A DNA stretch of 64,000 nucleotides from Tahibacter soli (GCF_025717065.2 NZ_JAOVZO020000017.1:496001-560000), one strand, 5' to 3'. Counted from the stretch's first letter, positions 43,018-51,859 are shown. Notes: a model not told the origin generated them from the letters alone. A program made the numbers and translations.

Positions 43018-43053
43018 TTTGGTGATATTTTATGGGCATAAACTATCACCAAA
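43018..43053. promoter_or_regulatory. Concentric 36-base dyad upstream of the HipB-like gene
   Basis: Outer arms TTTGGTGATA (43018-43027) and TATCACCAAA (43044-43053) are perfect, and inner arms TTTATG (43029-43034) and CATAAA (43037-43042) are perfect around the same centre. It lies 8-43 bases before the ATG. It is very A/T-rich for this genome. This is a strong candidate operator for the HipB-like protein. Confidence 0.75.
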
Positions 43054-43058
43054 TATAG

Positions 43059-44510
43059 TCAGCGGCCAGCACCGAGCGCCCGCCGCAATGCCGCGAGCGC
43101 CGGCCCGATCTTCGCCTCGTCGATCGCCCCGAACCCGAACACCAGCCCCGCCGGTGCGCCCTTGCCGGCGTGATACGCCGCGAGCGTGCCGATACCGAGC
43201 TCGCGCGCGTGCTGCGCAAGCTTCGCGACATCGGCCGGCTTGCGCGCGAGCGTCGACAGGTGCAGGCCCGCGCTGGCCGGCAACACGGTCAACCACGGCG
43301 CGAAGTCGGTCGTCAACGCGTCGAGCAGCGTCTGCCGACGCTGCGCGTAGATCCCCCGCATGCGGCGCACGTGCCGTACGAGGTGGCCCTCGGCGATGAA
43401 CGCGGCGAGCGTGTCCTGCGCGTGCGTCGCGCAGTGCCAGTCGGCGCAGCGCTTCGCCGCGACGAGCGCCGGCCGCGCCCATGCCGGCGCCACGACGAAG
43501 CCGAGCCGGATCGCCGGAAATAGACTTTTCGAAAAAGTGCCGACGTAGAAAACGCAATCGGCGCGATCGAGCGTCTGCAGCGCGTCGAGCGGTCGGTCGC
43601 CATAGCGAAACTCGCCGTCGTAGTCGTCCTCGACGACGACTGCGCCGCTGCGCTGCGCGAACTCGAGCAGCGCGGTGCGCCGGCGCGTCGACAGCGCGAC
43701 GCCGAGCGGAAACTGGTGCGACGGCGTGACGTAGACGATGCGCGCGTTCGCCGGTATCGACTCGACGACGAGCCCTTCGGCGTCGACGCGCACCGGCGCG
43801 AACGCAGCGCCGGCCGCCGCGAACGCCGTGCGCGCCGGCGGATAGCCCGGATTCTCCATCGCGACGACGGTGCGGCCGGGCGTGACGAGGATGCGCGCGA
43901 CGAGATCGAACGCCTGCTGCGCGCCGGTCGTCACGACGACATCGTCGCCGCCGCACGAAACGGCGCGCGCGAACGAGACGTGCCTCGCGATCGCCTCGCG
44001 CAGCGCCGGCTGCCCTTGCGCATCGTTGTACGAGGCCGGGCCGCGCGACGCCGTGCGCAGCGCGCGCGCGGCGAGCCGGCGCCAGACGTCGAACGGAAAA
44101 CGTTGCGGATCGGGTACGCCGAGCTGGAAACGCGCCTGGCTTGCCGGTTGCGATGTCGGACTCGGTCCGGGCGGCGGGTCGCGCCAGAACGCCGCGAGGC
44201 GCTTGTCGCCCGTCGGGTCGGTCTTGGTCGTCCGGCGTTCGGCGCGCTGCGGCACGACATCGGCGACATAGATGCCGGAACCGGCGCGCGATTGCACATA
44301 GCCTTCGCCGAGCAGCAAGTCGTACGCGGCGACCGCGGTATTGCGCGAAATGCCGAACGCGGCGGCGAGCGCGCGCGTGGCCGGCAGGCGCAGCCCGGGT
44401 TTCAGGCGGCCGTCGAGTATCGCGCCGCGCAGCTGCTCGTGCAGTGCGCGCAACAGGCGACGCGAGCCGGCCGGCGGAAGCGCGATCGGAAACGCAAAAA
44501 CTGGATCCAT
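43059..44510 (-). CDS. MocR/PdxR-type regulator (GntR HTH plus aminotransferase domain)
   Basis: A 483-residue regulator. Residues 15-85 are a GntR winged helix (RLLRALHEQLRGAILDGRLK, then PATRALAAAFGISRNTAVAA). Residues 120-480 are a fold-type I PLP domain with VTTGAQQAFDLVARILVTPG, VVVEDDYDGEFRYGDRPL and the PLP lysine in VGTFSKSLFPAIRLGFV. It is divergent from the GST/EamA cluster, which it probably controls. PLP or an amino compound is the likely effector, as in PdxR/MocR proteins. Confidence 0.88.
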   Translation of the reverse strand: MDPVFAFPIALPPAGSRRLLRALHEQLRGAILDGRLKPGLRLPATRALAAAFGISRNTAVAAYDLLLGEGYVQSRAGSGIYVADVVPQRAERRTTKTDPTGDKRLAAFWRDPPPGPSPTSQPASQARFQLGVPDPQRFPFDVWRRLAARALRTASRGPASYNDAQGQPALREAIARHVSFARAVSCGGDDVVVTTGAQQAFDLVARILVTPGRTVVAMENPGYPPARTAFAAAGAAFAPVRVDAEGLVVESIPANARIVYVTPSHQFPLGVALSTRRRTALLEFAQRSGAVVVEDDYDGEFRYGDRPLDALQTLDRADCVFYVGTFSKSLFPAIRLGFVVAPAWARPALVAAKRCADWHCATHAQDTLAAFIAEGHLVRHVRRMRGIYAQRRQTLLDALTTDFAPWLTVLPASAGLHLSTLARKPADVAKLAQHARELGIGTLAAYHAGKGAPAGLVFGFGAIDEAKIGPALAALRRALGAGR

Positions 44511-44524
44511 AAAAATATCCGGTC

Positions 44525-44545
44525 GTGGCGCTTATAGCATGCCAC
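44525..44545. promoter_or_regulatory. Dyad between mocR-like and gst genes
   Basis: GTGGC-N11-GCCAC, located in the 141-base divergent interval. It surrounds CTTATAGCAT, an A/T-rich core that could hold a -10 on either strand. It is only five bases per arm, so chance is possible. Confidence 0.3.
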
Positions 44546-44651
44546 ACGTGCGCCTAAGCTCATGCTCGAAGAAACGATTGGCCGAAACCGCTTGCCGTCG
44601 TTCGCCGCCGCAGGAAGGCGCGACGCGGCGCCCCCTTGCGAGGACCGACTC

Positions 44652-45341
44652 ATGATCGACCTGTACTACGCCCCGACGCCGAACGGCCTGAAGGCCCGGC
44701 TGTTTCTCGAAGAGGCCGGCATCGAATACCGGCTGCACGCGGTGTCGTTGTCGAAGGGGGAACAGTTCAAGCCGGCGTTTCTCGCGATCTCGCCGAACAA
44801 CAAGATTCCGGCGATCGTCGATCATGCGCCGGCCGACGGCGGCGAGCCGCTCTCGTTGTTCGAGTCGGGTGCGATCCTGCTGTATCTCGCGCAGAAGACC
44901 GGCCGGCTGATTCCCGACGACGCGCGCGGTCGAGCCGAGGTCACGCAGTGGCTGTTCTGGCAGATGGCCGGTCTCGGGCCGATGGCCGGGCAGATCGGCC
45001 ACTTCAACGTCTACGCGCCCGAAAAGGTGCCCTACGCGATCGATCGCTACACGCGCGAGACGGCGCGGCTGTACGGCGTGCTCGACGCGCGACTGGCCGA
45101 TCGCGAATTCGTCGCCGGCGCGTTTTCGATCGCCGATATCGCGTGCTACACGTGGATCGTGCCGCATGAAGCGCACGGCCAGGATCTGGCCAATTTTCCA
45201 CATGTCCGCCGCTGGTTCGACGCGATCGTCGCGCGTCCGGCGACGCGGCGCACGTATGCCGGCGTCGGCGAAACCTACGGCCGCTCGGCCGCGCCGCTCT
45301 CCGACGAAGAACGCAAAAACCTGTTCGGCCGCACGCGCTGA
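44652..45341 (+). CDS. Glutathione S-transferase family protein
   Basis: A 229-residue GST of the YghU/Ure2-like group. The N-terminal thioredoxin fold opens MIDLYYAPTPNGLKARLFLE and contains FLAISPNNKIPAIVDH and the glutathione-binding SLFESGAILLYLAQKTG. The C-terminal helical domain includes WLFWQMAGLGPMAGQIGHF and the N-capping box region AFSIADIACYTWI. ATG at 44652 is chosen because the fold begins there. It is followed 22 bases later by the EamA fusion gene and probably shares control with it. Confidence 0.88.
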   Translation: MIDLYYAPTPNGLKARLFLEEAGIEYRLHAVSLSKGEQFKPAFLAISPNNKIPAIVDHAPADGGEPLSLFESGAILLYLAQKTGRLIPDDARGRAEVTQWLFWQMAGLGPMAGQIGHFNVYAPEKVPYAIDRYTRETARLYGVLDARLADREFVAGAFSIADIACYTWIVPHEAHGQDLANFPHVRRWFDAIVARPATRRTYAGVGETYGRSAAPLSDEERKNLFGRTR

Positions 45342-45363
45342 GCGAGGGCACCGAGGACTTCCG

Positions 45364-47235
45364 ATGAAACGTTCCGACATTGCCGAACTGCTGCTGCTCG
45401 CCGCGCTGTGGGGCGCGTCGTATCTCTTCATGCGCCTGGGCGCCGCCGAGTTCGGCGCGTTCGCGCTCGCCGGCGTGCGTTCGCTCGTCGCCGTGCTGAT
45501 CATGGTGCCGCTCGTCGCCTGGCGCGGCGAGGTCGGCGTCTGGCGCACGTATTGGAAAGACATTCTCGTCGTCGGCTTCACGAATTCGGCGCTGCCGTTC
45601 GTATTGTTCAGCTTCGCGGCGCTGAGCATCGCCGCCGGCCTGTCGGCCGTGATCAACGCGACGGTGCCGCTGTTCGCCGCGCTGATCGGCTGGCTGTGGC
45701 TCAAAGACCGCCTGACGCCGACGCGGGTCGCGGGACTCGCGATCGGCTTCGCCGGCGTCGTCTGGCTCGTCGCGGGCAAGGCGAGCTTCAAGCCCGGCGC
45801 GTCGCACGTCGGCTGGGCGATCGTCGCCTGTCTGGCCGCGACGTTCCTGTACGGTTTTTCCGCGAACTTCAGCAAGCGCCGCCTCGCCGACGCCGCGCCC
45901 GTCGCGGTCGCGGCCGGCGGCCATCTCGTGTCGGCGGTCGTGCTGTTCGTGCCGATGCTCGCGTTGTGGCCGGCGACGTCGCCGTCGCCGCGCGCGTGGA
46001 GCGCCGCGCTCGCGCTCGCCGTGTTCTGCACCGCGTTCGCGTATGTGCTGTATTACCAGTTGATCGCGAATGTCGGCGCGTCGCGCACGGTTACCGTCGC
46101 ATATCTGATTCCGGTGTTCGGCGTGCTCTGGGGCGCGCTGTTTCTCGGCGAATCGTTCACGCTCGACATGGCGCTCGGCTGCGCGGTGATCCTTGTCGGC
46201 GTCGCGCTGACGACCGGGCTCGTCGCGCTGCGTCCGAAGCTCCTCGCCGCGGCGTGCGCATTCGTCGTCTGCCTGCCGTCGCCGGTGCGCGCGAACGAAG
46301 GCCAGGCGCGCGCCGAGGCCGCGGGCCGCTCGATCGTCGGCACGCCGGCGCCGCGCGCGACGCTGACGACGCTCGACGGCGGCCGGATCGATCTTGTCGC
46401 GCTGTACGGCCGCAAAGCCGTCTATTTGAAATTCTGGGCGACGTGGTGTTCGCCGTGCCGCGAGCAGATGCCGCACTTCCAGCACGCATTCGACGCGGCC
46501 GGAGACGACCTCGCGGTGATCGGCGTCAATGCCGGCTTTTCCGATCCGATCGAGGACGTCCGCGCGTTCGTCGCCGAAAAACATCTGACGATGCCGACGG
46601 CGATCGACGACGGCGGTCTCTCCGAGGCGCTGAATCTGCGCGTGACGCCGACGCACGTCGTGATCGGCCGCGACGGTCGCGTCAAGTACGTCGGGCATCT
46701 TGCCGACGCCAGGCTAGATGCGGCGCTCGTCGCCGCGCGGGCGCCGGCCGCCGACGTCGTTGCCGCGACCGCGCCGGCGGCGACGGTGCGAGTCGGTGTC
46801 GGCGACGCGCTGCCGGCGCTCGATGTGCAAACGCTCGCGGGCACGAGGTTCAAGCCGATGCCCGGCAGGCGAACCGTGCTCGTGTTCCTGTCGCCGTGGT
46901 GCGAGTCGTATCTGGCGACGACGCGGCCGAACGTGTCGGCGAGCTGCCGCGCGGTGCGCGAGGAAACCGAGCGGCGCGTCGCGCTGGGCGGCGCGACGTG
47001 GCTCGGCATCGCGTCCGGCCTGTGGGCCGATCGCGACGATCTCGTGAAGTATCGCGACGAGAACAAGATCGCGCTGCCGCTGACGCTCGATGCGTCGGGC
47101 GACCTGTTCCGCCGCTTCGGCGTCGCGAGCGTGCCGACGGTCGTCGTCGTCGACGCGCAGGGCCGCATCGCCCGGCGCGTGGAAGGCCGCGACGCGAGTG
47201 TGCGCGACGCGCTGGCCGCCGCATTGGCGCAATGA
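45364..47235 (+). CDS. EamA transporter fused to a TlpA-like and a second redoxin domain
   Basis: A 623-residue fused protein. Residues 1-291 are a complete EamA/DMT permease with ten helices (ELLLLAALWGASYLFMRLGA ... LGCAVILVGVALTTGLVAL). Residues 292-308 (KLLAAACAFVVCLPSPV) add a further hydrophobic segment. Residues 325-460 are a TlpA-like thioredoxin domain with WCSPC (361-365). Residues 478-623 are a second redoxin domain whose motif is WCESY (512-516), lacking the resolving Cys. With ten plus one membrane spans the redoxin domains would be periplasmic. No stop or plausible start codon separates the parts. It may export a metabolite and reduce periplasmic thiols, which is inference. Confidence 0.78.
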   Translation: MKRSDIAELLLLAALWGASYLFMRLGAAEFGAFALAGVRSLVAVLIMVPLVAWRGEVGVWRTYWKDILVVGFTNSALPFVLFSFAALSIAAGLSAVINATVPLFAALIGWLWLKDRLTPTRVAGLAIGFAGVVWLVAGKASFKPGASHVGWAIVACLAATFLYGFSANFSKRRLADAAPVAVAAGGHLVSAVVLFVPMLALWPATSPSPRAWSAALALAVFCTAFAYVLYYQLIANVGASRTVTVAYLIPVFGVLWGALFLGESFTLDMALGCAVILVGVALTTGLVALRPKLLAAACAFVVCLPSPVRANEGQARAEAAGRSIVGTPAPRATLTTLDGGRIDLVALYGRKAVYLKFWATWCSPCREQMPHFQHAFDAAGDDLAVIGVNAGFSDPIEDVRAFVAEKHLTMPTAIDDGGLSEALNLRVTPTHVVIGRDGRVKYVGHLADARLDAALVAARAPAADVVAATAPAATVRVGVGDALPALDVQTLAGTRFKPMPGRRTVLVFLSPWCESYLATTRPNVSASCRAVREETERRVALGGATWLGIASGLWADRDDLVKYRDENKIALPLTLDASGDLFRRFGVASVPTVVVVDAQGRIARRVEGRDASVRDALAAALAQ

Positions 47236-47630
47236 CGGGAGTAGTGGCCATGTTCACTTTTGCTGCCGCGGTGCTGTCGTTCGCCGGGCTGTGCGCGTCT
47301 GGCGGCGCGTCGGTCGACGACGTGTACGCGGGCGACTTGCCGAACGCGCCCGGCAAGCGTCTGTCGGTGGTCACGGTAACGTATCCGCCCGGCGCGAAAT
47401 CGGCCCCGCACCGGCACGACGCGTTCGTGTTCGCGTACGTGCTGTCGGGCCGCGTGCGCAGCCGCGTCGACGACGGGCCGGTGCGCGAATACGCGGCGGG
47501 ACAGAGCTGGACCGAGACGCCGAACGCGCTGCATGCCGTCAGCGAGAATGCGAGCGCGACGGAGCCGGCGACGTTTCTCGTGGTGTTCGTCGCCGAACCT
47601 GGCGCGGCTTTGAGCGCACCGGCGCGTTGA
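47232..47630 (+). CDS. Exported cupin-domain protein
   Basis: A 132-residue protein with signal peptide (FTFAAAVLSFAGLCASGGA) and a single cupin barrel. The first motif is HRHDAFVFAYVLSGRVRSRV, the second ETPNALHAVSENASATEPAT, giving a possible metal site of two to three His. ATG at 47232 overlaps the stop of the EamA fusion gene (ATGA); a second ATG at 47250 would also give a signal peptide. It is probably periplasmic and co-expressed with the redoxin fusion. The ligand is unknown. Confidence 0.8.
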   Translation: MTGVVAMFTFAAAVLSFAGLCASGGASVDDVYAGDLPNAPGKRLSVVTVTYPPGAKSAPHRHDAFVFAYVLSGRVRSRVDDGPVREYAAGQSWTETPNALHAVSENASATEPATFLVVFVAEPGAALSAPAR

Positions 47631-47643
47631 GCCGCGTCGAGCG

Positions 47644-49122
47644 CTACTCGTCGTGCGTATCGGCGGTCCGGACTTCCTTGCCGCCGATGCGCACGTTCTT
47701 CCCGATGTTCACGTTGTCGCCCACGTGCACGCCGTCGGCCGGCGCGGTCGCCGTCGGTTTCAGGCCGAAGTAGGCGCTGAGCAGGCTCGTGTCGCCGCCG
47801 ACCGCGGCGAGCTTCGCGTGGCGCGCCCACCAGTTGTGGCCGATCAGGAAGTCGTAATACGTCAGGCCGTGCGCGGCGAGCACGTCGCGTTCCGCCGCGG
47901 CCTGCTGCGCGTCGTCGAGATTCGGCGCGCCGCGTTCGCGCATGGCCGCGAACAGCGCGCTCGCGACGTCGAGCGGATACGGCGGATCGAGCTTGAGCGG
48001 CGCGCCGGATTCGTACGAGTCGGCGAGATCCTTTCCCCACGGCGCGAGCTTGCCCTGCGTCGCGCGGAAATAGCCGGCGGAGAAGCGCGTGCGCAGCGCG
48101 CCGTACTCGCTCATGCGCGCCGTGTAGCCGTCGCTGATCGCGGCGTACTTCGCGTCGGTCAGCCGGTACCGCGCCAGGAGTGCGGGCTTGCCCTTGTCGC
48201 CGGCGTAGACGAGTTCGTTGCTGAGCGCGGCGAACGTCGCGAAGTCGACGCCGTCGATCGGCGCGAGCGCGGCGGCAGGCGGTTCGGCGTCGTTGCCGCG
48301 AACCGCCGCGGCGACGCGCGCATCGCGGTCGGTCCTGATCGCGCCGTCCGCCTCGGCGAGCGCCGCGTCGGAGACGAGCGGCTGCGCGTCGCGCGCGAGG
48401 AGATCCGGCGGCGGCGCGAGTTTCGCGATCAGCTTGTCGGCCGCGTCGTAGCGCTTCTTGCCGGTCGGATGCGTCGACAGGATCGCCGCGCGCCGGCCGG
48501 TCATCGCGCCGATTTCGCGCTGCAGCCGCAGCATGCCCTGCGGGTTGTAGCCGGCGTCGATCATCCAGCCGATCGACAGGCGGTCGGCTTCGAGTTCCTG
48601 GCTGCGATTGAATTTCAGCGCGAGCAGATTCGCGCCGACGCCGACCGCGGCGCCCGACACCGCGCCGGCGAAATCGCCGCTGTCGCGCCCGATCTTCGCG
48701 CCGACGACGGCGCCCAGTATCGCGCCGAGCACGCGCACGCCTTCCTGCTTGCGCCGGCCGGCGTTGATGTGATCGGCCTTGTGGTGCGCGAGTTCGTGAC
48801 CGAGCGTGGCGGCGACGGCGTCGCGATCGTCGCCGAGGTTCGCCAGCAGCCCTTCCTGCACGACGACGAGCTTCTCGCCGTCGACGATCGTCGCGTACGC
48901 GTTGATGTCGGGATCGGTCGAATATATGAGCTTGGCTTCAACGCCGGAGACGCGCGCGAGATCGGCGTAGATGCGTTCGAGTTCGCGCGCCTGCGCGCGC
49001 GTCGGCGCATCGGTGGCCTGCGCGGCGAGCCGGTCGACGAGATAGTAGTCGGCGGCCCGCGCCGACGCGGCGGCCGCGAGGCCGAATGCCACCACCGACA
49101 GGATCGTCCCCCAACGAGTCAT
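47644..49122 (-). CDS. M48-family zinc metalloprotease, exported
   Basis: A 492-residue protein: signal peptide (ILSVVAFGLAAAASARAA) and an M48 (HtpX/BepA-like) domain. The zinc site is LGHELAHHKADHINAG (HExxH at 109-113) with the third ligand in SQELEADRLSIGWMI (around 178). A hydrophobic Gly/Ala-rich segment (LGAILGAVVGAKIG, AVSGAAVGVGANLL) lies between, as in related proteases. The C-terminal 270 residues are unassigned and end VHVGDNVNIGKNVRIGGKEV, a hexapeptide-like repeat. It is probably periplasmic, in protein quality control. ATG at 49122 starts the signal peptide. Confidence 0.83.
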   Translation of the reverse strand: MTRWGTILSVVAFGLAAAASARAADYYLVDRLAAQATDAPTRAQARELERIYADLARVSGVEAKLIYSTDPDINAYATIVDGEKLVVVQEGLLANLGDDRDAVAATLGHELAHHKADHINAGRRKQEGVRVLGAILGAVVGAKIGRDSGDFAGAVSGAAVGVGANLLALKFNRSQELEADRLSIGWMIDAGYNPQGMLRLQREIGAMTGRRAAILSTHPTGKKRYDAADKLIAKLAPPPDLLARDAQPLVSDAALAEADGAIRTDRDARVAAAVRGNDAEPPAAALAPIDGVDFATFAALSNELVYAGDKGKPALLARYRLTDAKYAAISDGYTARMSEYGALRTRFSAGYFRATQGKLAPWGKDLADSYESGAPLKLDPPYPLDVASALFAAMRERGAPNLDDAQQAAAERDVLAAHGLTYYDFLIGHNWWARHAKLAAVGGDTSLLSAYFGLKPTATAPADGVHVGDNVNIGKNVRIGGKEVRTADTHDE

Positions 49123-49163
49123 GCGCGTCTCCCGGATGTCGGGCGAGTCTAACGACGCCGACC

Positions 49164-49195
49164 GGTCCGACCGAACGTTGCCGTTCGGTCGGACC
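49164..49195. promoter_or_regulatory. Perfect 14-base inverted repeat upstream of the M48 gene
   Basis: Arms GGTCCGACCGAACG and CGTTCGGTCGGACC around TTGC. It lies about 40 bases before the M48 ATG and has no T-run on the minus strand. The centre CCGAACGTTGCCGTTCGG resembles TetR-family operators, and a TetR gene is next upstream. A transcribed hairpin in the M48 leader is the alternative. Confidence 0.45.
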
Positions 49196-49199
49196 CCGG

Positions 49200-49231
49200 A
49201 AAAGCACAGGCCCCATGCAGGGGGCCTGTGG
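49200..49231 (-). terminator. Intrinsic terminator after the tetR gene
   Basis: On the minus strand, arms CACAGGCCCC and GGGGCCTGTG (49231-49206) are followed by a C and five Ts (49204-49200). It is about 125 bases past the tetR stop and before the M48 leader. Confidence 0.5.
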
Positions 49232-49356
49232 ACGCGGCGTGTCGAATGGGGGTAGGTCGGGCCCTGTCCGGGGGGATGGGTAGACGTTGGACTTGCGACC
49301 GTTGACGACACGCCTGACGCGGTGGCGGGCAATGCCCGCCGTTGTTGGGGGGGCGG

Positions 49357-50019
49357 CTAAGCGGAATTGATGCGGGCGCCGCGACTGTCGGCGCCGAAAT
49401 ACGGCGGCGATGTCGACAGGTCGTGCATCAGGAGGCGCAGGCCGGACTGGCAGCGCGTGCGCATCGTTTCGGAACTGGCGGTTTCGGGGGCGTGCGGTTT
49501 GAGCAGCCAGTCGAACACGACCGGACCGAACGTCAGCAGCAGCATTTGCGCCGGGCGCCAGTGCGATTCGGCGTCGCGGCGCAGGATGCCGGCGCGATAC
49601 ATGCGCGCGAGCGTCGCATCCATCAGTTCGAGCAGGCGTTCCATCAGCGACGTGTCGGCGATCGCGACCTGGTCGAACACCGCCCGGCGGATGTACGAGC
49701 GCACTTCCGGGCGCGTGCCGATGACCTCGCCGATCGCCTCGGCCATGCGCGAGGCCACCTCGTCGACCGAGCGCATCGTCGTTGCGAGTACCGAATCGAT
49801 CGCTTGTTCGAAACTGGCGAGCACCGCGTGATCGACCGCGAGCTTGAGCTGTTCCTTGCTGTAGAAGTGGTGCGTGACGAGCGACAGCGAAACGCCGGCG
49901 CGATGGGCGATCTGGCGCAGGGACGTGTTGGCGTAGCCGCGCACCGAAAACAGGTGCAATGCCGCGTTGCGGATTCTGGCCTTGCCGGTCAGGTCGGAAA
50001 TCTTGTCACTCGCGCTCAC
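49357..50019 (-). CDS. TetR-family transcriptional regulator
   Basis: A 220-residue TetR regulator: HTH at residues 12-60 (RIRNAALHLFSVRGYANTSL, then RQIAHRAGVSLSLVTHHFYS and KEQL) and an all-helical C-terminal domain. A hairpin (GGCGGGCA/TGCCCGCC) lies just after its stop. Upstream, 271 bases separate it from the divergent ECF sigma gene; downstream lies the M48 gene with a TetR-like dyad in its leader. The ligand and targets are unknown. Confidence 0.86.
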   Translation of the reverse strand: MSASDKISDLTGKARIRNAALHLFSVRGYANTSLRQIAHRAGVSLSLVTHHFYSKEQLKLAVDHAVLASFEQAIDSVLATTMRSVDEVASRMAEAIGEVIGTRPEVRSYIRRAVFDQVAIADTSLMERLLELMDATLARMYRAGILRRDAESHWRPAQMLLLTFGPVVFDWLLKPHAPETASSETMRTRCQSGLRLLMHDLSTSPPYFGADSRGARINSA

Positions 50020-50290
50020 GATCTACCTCTCGAACGTTCTGGCTCACGACACGGACCTGTGTCGCTCCGCCCGTGTCGAGTACTACGCAAGGGCATGCCT
50101 ACCCCCTACCTCCTGTACGGACAAATTCCGAAAAAAAACCCAGACGCATGCGTATGCACCGCATGGCTGCTCGCGATTCGCGGTTGCGGGTCAACATTTG
50201 TCTCGACCCCGGCAGTTTCCATTGGACCGGACGGGGGGAGCCGCTAGGCTCGACGCACGCGACACGCAGCGCCCTTTCGCCCGCCGATCG

Positions 50291-50863
50291 ATGAGCCGCA
50301 CCGAACCGACATTGACGTTGATCTCATCGACGCCGCGCACGGCGCTGTTCGAACGTTTCGTGTCGGATCAGCGCGCCGCGCTGCTGGGTTTTCTGCGCCG
50401 GCTGACGCATTGCGACGCCGACGCGGAGGACATTGCGCAGGAAAGCTTTCTCGGGCTGGTGCGCTACCGCGAGTCGGAACCGGTCGAGGCGTGGCGACCG
50501 CTGTTGTTCCGGATCGCCCTGAACGCGTTCAACGACCGGCGGCGCCGCGGCGCGACGCGGGCCGACGGCGCGCACGTGAGCCTCGACGATGAGATCATGG
50601 ACCTGCCGTCGTCCGATGTACCGCACGAAAAGCGCATTGCGGACCAACAGGAACTTGCGCTGATCCGCGAAACTATCCTGCAGTTGCCCGAGCGGTGCCG
50701 GCAGATCTATCTGCTCAACCGCATCGAAGGCATGAGTTACACCCAGATCGCCCGGCACTGCGACATTTCGGTCAAGGCGGTCGAAAAACAGATCACGAAG
50801 GCCCTGGCGACGCTGCGCGAGCGCGTCGATAAAATGGCGGCCCGAGCCCCGGAGACGACATGA
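50291..50863 (+). CDS. ECF sigma factor, FecI-like
   Basis: A 190-residue extracytoplasmic-function sigma factor. Region 2 reads LGFLRRLTHCDADAEDIAQE, then SFLGLVRYRE and WRPLLFRIALNAFNDRRRRG. Region 4 reads LPERCRQIYLLNRIEGMSYT, then QIARHCDISVKAVEKQITKA. Gene order (sigma, FecR-like, TonB receptor with STN domain) is that of FecI-type cell-surface signalling. ATG at 50291 is chosen because the frame before it is shadow sequence. Its TGA overlaps the fecR-like ATG. Confidence 0.9.
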   Translation: MSRTEPTLTLISSTPRTALFERFVSDQRAALLGFLRRLTHCDADAEDIAQESFLGLVRYRESEPVEAWRPLLFRIALNAFNDRRRRGATRADGAHVSLDDEIMDLPSSDVPHEKRIADQQELALIRETILQLPERCRQIYLLNRIEGMSYTQIARHCDISVKAVEKQITKALATLRERVDKMAARAPETT

Positions 50864-51855
50864 AGTCGCAGCACATCATCCACCTGGAAGACCCTGCCAT
50901 GCCGGATTCGGCCGAGGGGTGGGTCGCGCGTCTGGCGTCGCCCGACGTCACCGGCGCGCAGATCGCCGCGTTCGAGGCATGGTGCGAGGCCAATCCGGAC
51001 AACCGCAACGACTACGTCCGTGTGGAACGCCTGCATACGCGCGTGCGCGAGCTGTCGCGCGATGCGCTGATCGGCGCCGCCGCGCGCGCGGCGCGGCGCG
51101 ACGGCGCCGCCGGCCGTACGCGCCGCCTGCGCCCGCTCGCCTGGGCTGCCGCCGCCGCGTCGATCGCGCTCGTCGCGTTGACCGCGACCGTGCAGTGGCG
51201 TGCCGAACCCGCGCAGCGCTATGACACGCGCGTCGGCGAACGCCGTGAAATCCTGCTCGACGACGGTACGCGCGCCGTGCTCGATACGAATTCGGCGATC
51301 GCCGTGCGCTACGGCGCCGACCGCCGCGCGCTGACGGTCGAGCGCGGGCGCGTCGAAATCGACGTCGCCGCACAGCCGGGCCGCCCGTTCGTCACCTATG
51401 CCGCCAACAGCACGATCAACGATATCGGTACGCGATTCCAGGTGGCGCACGCGGCCGACCACGTCCTCGTCACGCTGCTCGAAGGCGAAGTGTCGATCGC
51501 GACGCCGGAATCGGGCGCCGCGCCGACCGTGCTCCAGCCCGGCGCGCAGGCGCGCGTCGACGCGCGCGGCGGTATCGCCGCGAGCGCGGCCGACCTCGAC
51601 GCCGCGAACGGCTGGACGCGCGGCGAACTCGTGTTCAAGAACCGCGCCCTGGCCGACCTCGTCGCCGAAATGAACCGCTACGCGATCGCGCAGATCCGAC
51701 TCGGCGATCGCGCGCTCGACGGCATCGCCGTCAGCGGCGTATTCCATGCCGGCGACCAGGATGCGCTGATCAAGGCGCTGGAAAGCGGATGGTCGCTGCG
51801 CGCGGATCGCGTGTCCGACCGGGAAATCGTGCTGCGCGCACCGCCGCGCCGATGA
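50860..51855 (+). CDS. FecR-like anti-sigma/signal transducer
   Basis: A 331-residue single-pass protein. The N-terminal cytoplasmic part (about 85 residues) carries the DUF4880-like segment GWVARLASPDVTGAQIAAFE, then AWCEANPDNRNDYVRVERL. One membrane helix follows (PLAWAAAAASIALVALTAT). The periplasmic FecR domain comes next (ILLDDGTRAVLDTNSAIAV, then VERGRVEIDVA), with a C-terminal STN-like segment. It relays ligand binding at the receiver downstream to the sigma factor. It overlaps the sigma gene by four bases. Confidence 0.9.
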   Translation: MKSQHIIHLEDPAMPDSAEGWVARLASPDVTGAQIAAFEAWCEANPDNRNDYVRVERLHTRVRELSRDALIGAAARAARRDGAAGRTRRLRPLAWAAAAASIALVALTATVQWRAEPAQRYDTRVGERREILLDDGTRAVLDTNSAIAVRYGADRRALTVERGRVEIDVAAQPGRPFVTYAANSTINDIGTRFQVAHAADHVLVTLLEGEVSIATPESGAAPTVLQPGAQARVDARGGIAASAADLDAANGWTRGELVFKNRALADLVAEMNRYAIAQIRLGDRALDGIAVSGVFHAGDQDALIKALESGWSLRADRVSDREIVLRAPPRR

Positions 51856-51859
51856 GACG

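Noticed and set aside
41640-43053. A genomic island or prophage carrying the Panacea and HipB-like genes
   Set aside because: Although G+C is lower, I see no integrase, transposase, attachment repeats or tRNA target near, so only gene-level transfer can be argued.
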